Part shown: positions 1-5,273 of the stretch, piece after piece
Position numbering within the stretch: position 1 is the stretch's first letter
How the letters are laid out: every line of letters begins with the position of its first letter
Assembly (NCBI GenBank): GCA_045641605.1
Contig: JAZUHG010000043.1
Span: forward strand, 1 to 5,273
Direction: 5' to 3'
DNA length: 5,273 bases
Source of the DNA: Equivita sp045641605
GTDB taxonomy: Bacteria; Actinomycetota; Coriobacteriia; Coriobacteriales; Eggerthellaceae
The notes under the pieces: generated by a model
Told to the model about the DNA's origin: nothing
The model's input: only the letters and a program-made list of their open reading frames with translations
The model's database searches: none
Position numbers and translations under genes: made by a program

Positions 1-1
1 G

Positions 2-919
2 GGGATTGCTGCCGAAGTTGAAGCCTTTAAAACAGAGCTTATTAACTTTGCCGAGGCTAATGATGACCCTGCAACATTTTTTGATGCATATAACAAAAGC
101 GGAATTCAAGATAAATACACTGCTTTAATTACGAAGGTTGCCATGGCGGCAAATTCAGGTTCTCAGGAAAGTTCGGAAACAATAGAGAGCACTTCGCAAC
201 TTCCAAGTGTTAGTGAATTTTTAGAGCAATACAGACCATCATATGACGAGGTCTGTAAACGTGGTGGTTTAGCAGGCAAAAAAGCATACGAAGAGCTCTT
301 CGACATTGCGAATAAAACGGATGACTTGCTTGAGGCTCAAATTATTATCGAGGAAACAAGAATTCTTTGAAGAATTGTTAAGGACGATGCGGTCGAAATT
401 TTCGAGAAAAAGCTTGAGGAAATGGATCCGCTCTATCTTGCAACAACTTCAACATTACTTGGTCAAATTAAAGCCTATAAAGAATCGTCTTGTGACGAAG
501 AACTTGTTTATCACATTGATTGCGAAGAGATTAATTCCATCAAGGTGAATTCAAATTTCCTAGCGAAGATGAATTTGGCCGCTAACCTTTCATTTTTGAT
601 AATCTCATACATTAAAGCGAAGCAACAAGTTTACGAGTGAAAGAAGGATAAGCTTGTTAAAGATGGCCTAATTGCAATGCATAATTTTAAAATTAAGATT
701 CAGAAACTTTTAGAATTCATGGAAAAATCGATGGGCTATTCCTTTGCTGATTTAATGAATGATGAAGGCGTAAAAATTTGAATGTTAAATGCTCAAAATG
801 TTGATGAATATGGTAAAGACAAAAAGGTCATGGACCCATATTCTTTTAGCGTCTTCGAAGAAGTAATTACAAATGAAATCTTAACGGGATTGAGCCCTTC
901 GGAAATTATATTAAAGTAA
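2..919 (+). CDS. Unrecognised protein, 5'-partial, with three in-frame TGA codons probably read as Trp
   Basis: The frame is open from the left edge to TAA at 917-919 (305 codons) and is interrupted only by TGA at 368-370, 638-640 and 779-781 (codons 123, 213, 260). No TAA or TAG occurs in between. The translation has no TGG-encoded tryptophan, so reading TGA as Trp gives 3 Trp in 305 residues, a normal content. Local contexts such as RIL-x-RIVKDD, QVYE-x-KKDK and VKI-x-MLNAQN suit a bulky hydrophobic residue. The protein is charged (Lys/Glu/Asp-rich) and probably mostly helical. A Ser/Thr/Glu-rich stretch at residues 52-71 looks like a linker, and no signal peptide or clear membrane helix is visible. 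The true start lies outside the window. I do not recognise a family. It could be a cargo gene of a recoded phage or mobile element, or a decayed gene. The GC content, counted by hand, is about 36%. Confidence 0.6.
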
Positions 920-1495
920 TTTAACCTGTTCGTTAACTCGATCTTCGCAGGATTGCATGGCGGCAATTGTTTTTTCGAATAGTTCCGAAAGCTCCCAGCC
1001 AAGCATTTCAGCACCGCGGGTAATTACTTCGCGGTCGCATCCTGCTGCAAATTTTAGATCTTTGAACTTTTTCTTGAGGCTTTTGACCTTCATGTCGACG
1101 CAATTTTTCTCTGGTCTCATAAGTGCATAAGCCCAAATAAGACCTGTAAGTTCGTCTGTTGCATACAAGACCTTTTCCATTTGATGTTCTGGAGCTACGT
1201 CTGAAAAGTGTCCGTATGAATGACAAACAATTGCGTGGACCATGTCTTCGGAAGTTCCAATTTCAGCTAAAAGTTCTGGAGCTTTGATGCAATGTTCCTT
1301 AGGGAATTGCTCAAAGTCAACATCATGAAGAAGACCTACAAGCCCCCAGAATTCCTCGTCTTCGGCGTATCCAAGCTCATTAGCATACCAGCGCATAACG
1401 CCTTCCACAGTGTAGGCGTGGCGAAGGTGGAACTCCTCTTTGTTATATTTTTTAAGAAGTTCGAGTGCTTGATCTCTATTAATTGTTAATTCCAT
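911..1495 (-). CDS. HD-domain (metal-dependent phosphohydrolase-like) protein
   Basis: This 194-residue soluble protein carries the HD-superfamily metal site in the expected order: His26 (in RHAYTVE), the His57-Asp58 doublet (in LLHDVD), His92 (in CHSYGH) and Asp114 (in YATDELTG). The family includes metal-dependent phosphohydrolases acting on nucleotides and other phosphoesters. The substrate of this stand-alone type is not established, and it probably acts in the cytoplasm. I chose the ATG at 1495 because a G-rich Shine-Dalgarno-like run (plus-strand CCCCC at 1501-1505) lies five bases upstream and the family homology begins near MELTINRDQ. An in-frame ATG at 1546 would add 17 unrelated residues. 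The gene is divergent from the DUF3137 gene and convergent with the TGA-containing frame, whose last nine bases it overlaps. All four of its Trp codons are TGG and it ends in TAA. The family assignment is strong, the precise function open. Confidence 0.88.
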   Translation of the reverse strand: MELTINRDQALELLKKYNKEEFHLRHAYTVEGVMRWYANELGYAEDEEFWGLVGLLHDVDFEQFPKEHCIKAPELLAEIGTSEDMVHAIVCHSYGHFSDVAPEHQMEKVLYATDELTGLIWAYALMRPEKNCVDMKVKSLKKKFKDLKFAAGCDREVITRGAEMLGWELSELFEKTIAAMQSCEDRVNEQVKLL

Positions 1496-1500
1496 ATCAA

Positions 1501-1505
1501 CCCCC
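1501..1505 (-). promoter_or_regulatory. Ribosome binding site deciding the HD-gene start
   Basis: On the minus strand GGGGG sits five bases before the ATG at 1495. It is a weak, non-canonical Shine-Dalgarno, but it is the only purine-rich block near either candidate start, and it favours 1495 over 1546. Confidence 0.45.
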
Positions 1506-1523
1506 AGTATTTGAACCCATTTT

Positions 1524-1529
1524 ATCATA
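1524..1529 (-). promoter_or_regulatory. Candidate -10 box for the HD gene
   Basis: The minus strand reads TATGAT here, one mismatch from TATAAT. Transcription would start near 1517 and give a leader of about 20 bases. No convincing -35 hexamer is visible at the right spacing, so this is tentative. It lies just beside the opposing -10 box, so the two promoters would share the same short region. Confidence 0.3.
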
Positions 1530-1534
1530 TTACA

Positions 1535-1543
1535 TGTTATAAT
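1535..1543 (+). promoter_or_regulatory. Extended -10 promoter for the DUF3137-MFS gene pair
   Basis: The plus strand reads TGTTATAAT: a perfect TATAAT at 1538-1543 preceded by the TGn extension. The only -35-like element is TTGAAC at 1511-1516, 21 bases upstream, which is too far for standard spacing. An extended -10 can work without a strong -35. Transcription would start near 1550, giving a leader of only about 16 bases that holds just the ribosome binding site. Confidence 0.6.
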
Positions 1544-1553
1544 CACGTGCGTT

Positions 1554-1560
1554 AAGGAGG
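1554..1560 (+). promoter_or_regulatory. Strong Shine-Dalgarno (AAGGAGG) before a GTG start
   Basis: AAGGAGG ends five bases before the GTG at 1566 and so supports GTG as the start over the in-frame ATG at 1578, which would be 17 bases from it. Confidence 0.75.
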
Positions 1561-1565
1561 ATATA

Positions 1566-2339
1566 GTGGAAACATTTATGGAACAATTTGGTGGTTATAT
1601 TATTCCCGTTGCAGTGATTATTGTTGTCCTGGTTCTTGTAGGCATTTCTAAATCTAAGCAGAAGAAGTTTAAGAACGAAATTACTGCGAAAATTATCAAA
1701 GAGATGTTTCCTGATGCGGATTATCGTCCTGATGAGTATATTTCTAGAAGCGAATACGAGGATATGTGTTTTCCGATTGGTACAAACTTTTCTGGAAGCG
1801 ATTTGCTTTATGCCACTACAAAAGGCGGTAGAAAGTTTAGGTATAGTGAAATCGACACTACAACAACCATTCATTCTGGCAAAACAACTACTACCGTTAC
1901 TGTCTTCAAAGGTGGAATTTTTTCTTTTGAGTATCCAAAGAAATTTAGCTCTCCTGTATTTATCCATAAAAAATGGTCAAGTAATCAGAGCGCTATAAAA
2001 ACTTGGGGGGCTCATAAGATAGAAACAGAAAATGTTAGCTTCAATAAAAAATTTGTTGTTAACTCCGAAGACGATCACACCGCTTTTTATATTTGCACTC
2101 CTAAATTCATGGATAGATTGCTTGATCTCTCTCAAATCTACAAAAATGGATTAATGATCACCTTTAAAGATAACTGGATTCATATTGCTATCTCGTATTT
2201 AGATATGTTTAAAGCGCCAATTTTTGGTTCTAGAAATCCAAAAAAGATTGCGAAGTTTTCAAACAAGTCTCACGAAGATTTAAATCGAATTGATCAATTT
2301 ATCGAGGATCTTGAAATAGACTCACGTATGTTTAGATAA
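1566..2339 (+). CDS. DUF3137 family membrane-anchored protein
   Basis: This 257-residue protein has one N-terminal hydrophobic helix (about residues 9-27), followed by a basic stretch (KSKQKKFKNE) that should sit in the cytoplasm, so the bulk of the chain is probably cytoplasmic. The C-terminal half has the pattern I associate with DUF3137: a beta-rich part with GGIFSFEYPKKF, then NKKFVVNSEDDHTAFYICTP followed by FMDRLLDL (about 160-188). The family has no established biochemical role. A Thr-rich segment (98-112, TTTTIHSGKTTTTVTV) matches the place where members describe a strand pair with variable sequence. The start is GTG, backed by the AAGGAGG site. It leads a probable two-gene operon with the MFS transporter two bases downstream, a link that may be positional only. 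Its three Trp codons are TGG and the stop is TAA. Confidence 0.75.
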   Translation: METFMEQFGGYIIPVAVIIVVLVLVGISKSKQKKFKNEITAKIIKEMFPDADYRPDEYISRSEYEDMCFPIGTNFSGSDLLYATTKGGRKFRYSEIDTTTTIHSGKTTTTVTVFKGGIFSFEYPKKFSSPVFIHKKWSSNQSAIKTWGAHKIETENVSFNKKFVVNSEDDHTAFYICTPKFMDRLLDLSQIYKNGLMITFKDNWIHIAISYLDMFKAPIFGSRNPKKIAKFSNKSHEDLNRIDQFIEDLEIDSRMFR

Positions 2340-2341
2340 AA

Positions 2342-3517
2342 TTGAAGAAGTACTATTCTCACATAATTACTGCTTGTGCTTTTCTTGTAATGTTTGTTAA
2401 TGTAGGTTTTCCCAGCACGTCCTTTGGCGTTTATCAACCATATATCGTTGCTGTTCCAGGCATGGACCACTCTGCAGGATCGGTAGTTGTAACAGTTAGA
2501 AATTTTGCAAGCTTAGTTACAATCTTTTTTATTGCATGGTATTACAGAAAGCTAGATTGCCGCATGGGTATCTTTCTTGGAACTTTAGCTACTGCTATTG
2601 GATTCGGTATTTTCGCTTTCTCATATAACTTAACCACATTTGTTATTGCATCCATTATTACAGGAATTGGGTATGGTTTTGCTGGAACTTCGGCGATGAC
2701 CATTTTAATAGCAAGATGGCATGAAAAGGATACGGGAACGCCTTTTGGTATTGCGACAATAGGGAGCAGTGTGTCTGGCGTATGTGTCCCGATGGTTGTC
2801 TTGGCCATACTTTCAACTGGGGAATTGGGGCAAGCTTTTGGTGTTCAAGCAATATTTGCTCTTATTACAGCTTTCATATTGCTAATTTTTATACGAAATA
2901 GTAAGGATGGCAAGAAGACAAGTGATCAATTAAAGCTTAAGAGAAATGCTGAGCGCAAGCTTTCTAAAGGAAAGTATTACTTATATGTTTTTGGTGTATT
3001 TCTTTTGGGTGGTGCGTGCCTTTCAGATATTGTCTATTTAAGTGTTTTATTTACATCTTCTGGCGCAGATCCTGTTTTGGCTGCTGCTGCGGTTTCGGTT
3101 GCCAACTTCGCCCTGGCGTTTGGAAAAATTGTTCTGGGATACCTTTTAGATAAACTTGGAACGCTAAAAGGGACAATTGTTGCGTTTGCGATATTGTTAA
3201 CAGGAAAATTATTGATTTGTGTTGCAGCTGGTTATACAGGCGTTTTTCCTTATATTTCAACTGCGATATTCGGTTTTGGAACTGCTATTACTACCGTAGG
3301 TGTAGCACAATGGTCTGTAGATTTGTCAACTCCAGAGTCTCGATATAGTTGTGTTAGAGACTTGCAGGTAGCATATACTGGAGGCGGTTTTCTTACGGGA
3401 ATGATTCCAGGAATTGTTGCCGAATTTACTGGATCTTATGTCCCGTTTTATTTTGCTTCTGCAATTGCTGTTTTGATTTCGGCAATAATAATTATCAAAT
3501 TATTCCCTAGAAAATAA
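2342..3517 (+). CDS. Major facilitator superfamily transporter, oxalate/formate-antiporter-like
   Basis: This 391-residue integral membrane protein has about twelve hydrophobic segments (roughly 7-30, 46-67, 75-94, 98-118, 135-155, 167-185, 211-233, 245-268, 276-296, 302-323, 340-361, 366-386). A Lys/Arg-rich central cytoplasmic loop (186-210) divides two six-helix halves, the classic MFS layout. Motif A-like loops appear after helix 2 (YYRKLDCRMG, 67-76, degenerate) and after helix 8 (GYLLDKLG, 266-273). Glycine-rich helices and the C-terminal GGGFLTGMIPG resemble the oxalate/formate antiporter branch, so a small carboxylate is a reasonable but unproven substrate. The start must be TTG at 2342: an in-frame TAG lies at 2333-2335, and the first ATG (codon 17) falls inside helix 1. 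There is no clear Shine-Dalgarno, so translation is probably coupled to the upstream gene, whose stop is two bases away. Confidence 0.85.
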   Translation: MKKYYSHIITACAFLVMFVNVGFPSTSFGVYQPYIVAVPGMDHSAGSVVVTVRNFASLVTIFFIAWYYRKLDCRMGIFLGTLATAIGFGIFAFSYNLTTFVIASIITGIGYGFAGTSAMTILIARWHEKDTGTPFGIATIGSSVSGVCVPMVVLAILSTGELGQAFGVQAIFALITAFILLIFIRNSKDGKKTSDQLKLKRNAERKLSKGKYYLYVFGVFLLGGACLSDIVYLSVLFTSSGADPVLAAAAVSVANFALAFGKIVLGYLLDKLGTLKGTIVAFAILLTGKLLICVAAGYTGVFPYISTAIFGFGTAITTVGVAQWSVDLSTPESRYSCVRDLQVAYTGGGFLTGMIPGIVAEFTGSYVPFYFASAIAVLISAIIIIKLFPRK

Positions 3518-3526
3518 CAATTGGTT

Positions 3527-3532
3527 TATAAT
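3527..3532 (+). promoter_or_regulatory. -10 box for the Fe-S scaffold / GGGtGRT operon
   Basis: A perfect TATAAT lies in the 42-base gap after the MFS gene. Transcription would start near 3539, about 21 bases before the ATG. The -35 region falls within the end of the MFS gene and shows no good match, so the promoter may be moderate or activator-dependent. No hairpin terminator separates the two transcription units, so read-through from the MFS gene is also possible. Confidence 0.5.
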
Positions 3533-3550
3533 TAGTACAGATAAATTATT

Positions 3551-3555
3551 GGAGG
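3551..3555 (+). promoter_or_regulatory. Shine-Dalgarno GGAGG of the Fe-S scaffold gene
   Basis: GGAGG lies four bases before the ATG at 3560. It fixes this start, because no other in-frame start is close by. Confidence 0.7.
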
Positions 3556-3559
3556 AAAA

Positions 3560-4252
3560 ATGATTTATACAGCTGAAGTAGAAAATATGTGCCCTGTTCG
3601 TAAGGGTGCAGACCATGGCCCAGCTCCAATTCCTCAAGAAGGGGAATGGACAAAAGCTAAAGAAATCAAAGATATTAAGGGATTGACACATGGTGTTGGT
3701 TGGTGTGCTCCACAACAAGGTGCTTGCAAACTTAGCCTAAACATCAAAGATGGAATTATCGAAGAAGCACTGGTGGAGACTCTTGGTTGTAGCGGAATGA
3801 CACATTCGGCGGCCATGGCTTCGGAGATTTTAATTGGAAAAACTATCCTTGAGGCACTAAACACCGATCTTGTTTGCGACGCCATTAACACTGCGATGCG
3901 AGAGATTTTCCTCCAAATTGTATACGGCCGTAGCCAAACTGCTTTTAGCGAGGGTGGGTTGCCTGTTGGTTCTAACCTTGACGACCTGGGCAAAGGGCTT
4001 CGTTCAATGGTTGGTACAACTTACGGGACGAAGGCAAAGGGTCCTCGTTACCTTGAGCTTACTGAAGGCTACATTACAAAGAACGCCCTTGATAAAAACA
4101 ATGAGATCATTGGTTATGAATATATCAACATGGGCAAAATGATGGACTATATTAAAGAAGGCATGGATGCCAATGATGCCCTTGAAAAGGCAAAAGGCAC
4201 CTATGGACAATTTGAGGGCGCGGCGAAATATATCGATCCGCGAAGCGAATAG
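3560..4252 (+). CDS. NifU-like iron-sulfur cluster assembly scaffold protein
   Basis: This 230-residue cytoplasmic protein is related to the NifU N-terminal/IscU scaffold family, which builds Fe-S clusters for transfer to other proteins. The IscU-like core runs from about residue 45 to 120: a first Cys in GACKLSLNIKDGIIEEALVE (Cys56), the typical GC after a strand (TLGCSG, Cys77), then GKTILEALN and a candidate third Cys in LVCDAIN (Cys106). Cys49 (GWCAP) and Cys11 (MCPVRKG) are extra cysteines. The N-terminal extension (1-40) and a long C-terminal part (125-230) are absent from plain IscU and mark the longer variant found in anaerobes next to the GGGtGRT gene. That arrangement is seen here, with nine bases between the stop and the next ATG. 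Which residues hold the cluster is inferred by pattern. No cysteine desulfurase is in the window. The stop is TAG, embedded in the next gene's ribosome binding site. Confidence 0.88.
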   Translation: MIYTAEVENMCPVRKGADHGPAPIPQEGEWTKAKEIKDIKGLTHGVGWCAPQQGACKLSLNIKDGIIEEALVETLGCSGMTHSAAMASEILIGKTILEALNTDLVCDAINTAMREIFLQIVYGRSQTAFSEGGLPVGSNLDDLGKGLRSMVGTTYGTKAKGPRYLELTEGYITKNALDKNNEIIGYEYINMGKMMDYIKEGMDANDALEKAKGTYGQFEGAAKYIDPRSE

Positions 4253-4256
4253 GAGG
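4250..4256 (+). promoter_or_regulatory. Shine-Dalgarno overlapping the preceding stop codon (TAGGAGG)
   Basis: The TAG stop of the scaffold gene (4250-4252) shares its AG with the AGGAGG ribosome binding site (4251-4256), five bases before the ATG at 4262. Ribosomes terminating on the first gene therefore stop on the initiation site of the second, an arrangement expected to couple the two and keep their output linked. Confidence 0.8.
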
Positions 4257-4261
4257 CAGCC

Positions 4262-5257
4262 ATGGCTATTACTTTTGAAGGTTTTGAGAGAAGAATTGAC
4301 AAGATTAATGGCGTGCTAAAAGAGCATGGTATTAAGTCTTTAGACGAATGCAAAGAAATTTGCGACAAATCTGGTATTGATCCTATGGCTATTGTTAAAG
4401 AGGTTCAGCCGATTGCTTTCGATAACGCTGGTTGGGCTTATACGATGGGTGCAGCCATAGCACTTAAAGAAGGTGTTTCTTCTGCTGCTGAAGCTGCTGA
4501 GAAGATTGGTATTGGCTTGCAAGCTTTTTGCATTCCTGGTTCTGTTGCCGAAGACCGCAAAGTTGGTCTTGGACACGGCAACCTTGGTGCAATGCTTCTT
4601 CGTGACGAAACTAAATGCTTCTGCTTCTTAGCAGGGCACGAGAGTTTTGCTGCTGCTGAAGGTGCTATCGGCATTGTAAAGAATGCTAACAAAGCACGTA
4701 AAGAGCCACTGAGAGTTATTCTTAATGGCTTGGGCAAAGATGCTGCTTTAATCATTAGCCGCATCAACGGCTTTACTTACGTACAGACTCAATTTGATTA
4801 TAAAACTAGTGAGCTAAAAATTGTTAAGGAAACTGCATATTCAGACACCGAACGCGCCGATGTTCGTTGCTTCGGTGTTGACGATGTTCGCGAAGGTGTG
4901 GCTGTTATGCATCACGAAGGCGTGGATGTATCCATTACTGGTAACTCTACCAACCCGACTCGCTTTCAGCATCCTACTGCTGGCACATACAAAAAAGAAT
5001 GTGTTGAGCAGGGTAAGAAGTACTTTAGCGTAGCTTCTGGTGGTGGTACTGGACGTACCCTTCATCCAGACAATATGGCTGCAGGTCCTGCTTCATATGG
5101 CATGACTGATACACTTGGACGTATGCATTCTGATGCGCAGTTTGCTGGGTCTTCGTCGGTTCCAGCACATGTGGAAATGATGGGTTTCCTCGGAATGGGG
5201 AACAATCCAATGGTTGGAGCTACTGTAGCAACCGCTGTTGCGGTGTCGCAAGCTTAA
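4262..5257 (+). CDS. GGGtGRT protein (partner of the NifU-like scaffold)
   Basis: This 331-residue soluble protein is recognised by its signature GGGTGRT at residues 260-266 and the surrounding conserved stretch (SVASG before it, LHPDNMAAGPASYGMTDTLGRMHSDAQFAGSSSVPAHVEMMG after it). The family is named for this motif and has no established enzymatic activity. It is commonly encoded beside the NifU-like scaffold, so a role in Fe-S cluster assembly or delivery is the natural inference. Cysteines are at 30, 34, 90, 119, 121, 203 and 247. The CFCF pair at 119-122 and the EC-x3-C pattern (30/34) could contribute to metal binding, though nothing proves it. The glycine-rich motif could also bind a phosphate-bearing ligand. 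The protein appears complete, with ATG at 4262 after a strong AGGAGG and TAA at 5255-5257. Its single Trp is TGG. Confidence 0.9.
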   Translation: MAITFEGFERRIDKINGVLKEHGIKSLDECKEICDKSGIDPMAIVKEVQPIAFDNAGWAYTMGAAIALKEGVSSAAEAAEKIGIGLQAFCIPGSVAEDRKVGLGHGNLGAMLLRDETKCFCFLAGHESFAAAEGAIGIVKNANKARKEPLRVILNGLGKDAALIISRINGFTYVQTQFDYKTSELKIVKETAYSDTERADVRCFGVDDVREGVAVMHHEGVDVSITGNSTNPTRFQHPTAGTYKKECVEQGKKYFSVASGGGTGRTLHPDNMAAGPASYGMTDTLGRMHSDAQFAGSSSVPAHVEMMGFLGMGNNPMVGATVATAVAVSQA

Positions 5258-5273
5258 TCAAAACACCATATTC

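Noticed and set aside
143..370. A separate small gene starting at ATG 143, and another at 422-640
   Set aside because: Both lie in the same continuous frame, which is open from the left edge. The ATG at 143 has only a weak purine block before it, and treating TGA as stop leaves coding-like sequence without its own start after 640. One long frame explains all of it.
368..781. TGA read as selenocysteine
   Set aside because: Three scattered sites, none in a redox-type motif or next to Cys, and no evident SECIS-like hairpin just after each TGA. Trp fits better.
368..781. TGA read as glycine (table 25, Absconditabacteria/Gracilibacteria)
   Set aside because: The frame already uses normal GGN glycine codons freely but has no TGG. 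The neighbouring gene families are also not typical of those lineages. Not fully excluded.
911..924. Hairpin between convergent genes as a bidirectional terminator
   Set aside because: TTAAA-GTAA-TTTAA is a 5-pair, AT-only stem with no U-tract. It is too weak for an intrinsic terminator.
1496..1546. HD gene starting at ATG 1546
   Set aside because: It adds 17 residues without family resemblance, has no ribosome binding site, and overlaps the divergent -10 boxes. ATG 1495 is better placed.
1544..1549. CACGTG palindrome near the transcription start as an operator
   Set aside because: Only six bases are symmetric and the flanks do not extend the inverted repeat. This is expected by chance.
1530..1967. 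145-residue minus-strand frame opposite the DUF3137 gene
   Set aside because: It is antisense to a gene with clear family features, and its composition looks like a shadow translation.
4480..4502. GCTGCTG-type short repeat
   Set aside because: It encodes an Ala/Glu-rich helix of the GGGtGRT protein and is simple codon repetition, not a separate element.
1..5273. A Mollicutes-type genome recoded throughout
   Set aside because: All 13 Trp codons in the five right-hand genes are TGG and none contain TGA. AT-rich table-4 genomes normally prefer TGA for Trp.
5258..5273. Terminator after the last gene
   Set aside because: Only 16 bases remain and they show no stem or T-run, so nothing can be concluded.

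Overview
This 5273-base window is about 36-45% GC. It looks like a chromosomal contig from an anaerobic, gut-type bacterium, either a Bacillota member or a low-GC member of Coriobacteriia. I infer this from the gene families: the NifU-like scaffold/GGGtGRT pair, an oxalate/formate-antiporter-like MFS transporter, a DUF3137 protein and an HD-domain protein. No rRNA, tRNA, CRISPR array or transposase is visible.

Layout. (1) Positions 2-919, + strand: one long reading frame entering from the left edge. It has no TAA or TAG until 917-919 but carries three in-frame TGA codons (368, 638, 779). It has no TGG codon, so the simplest reading is TGA = tryptophan. The protein is not recognised. (2) Positions 911-1495, - strand: an HD-domain phosphohydrolase-like protein, converging on the first gene and overlapping its end by 9 bases. 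(3) Positions 1496-1565: a divergent promoter region. (4) Positions 1566-2339 and 2342-3517, + strand: a DUF3137 membrane-anchored protein and a 12-helix MFS transporter that starts with TTG two bases after the preceding stop. (5) Positions 3518-3559: a short promoter region. (6) Positions 3560-4252 and 4262-5257, + strand: a NifU-like Fe-S scaffold protein and its partner, the GGGtGRT protein, in a tight two-gene operon. The last 16 bases hold nothing recognisable.

The main observation is a genetic-code contrast. The five right-hand genes encode all 13 of their tryptophans with TGG and contain no internal TGA. The left-hand frame has zero TGG and three TGA. This fits the edge of a recoded mobile element or prophage (translation table 4 type) lying against a standard-code host chromosome. 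A pseudogene with three nonsense mutations, or a chimeric assembly, remain as alternatives. The right-hand genes look like ordinary housekeeping or accessory functions: nucleotide/phosphoester hydrolysis, organic-anion transport, and Fe-S metabolism in an anaerobe.
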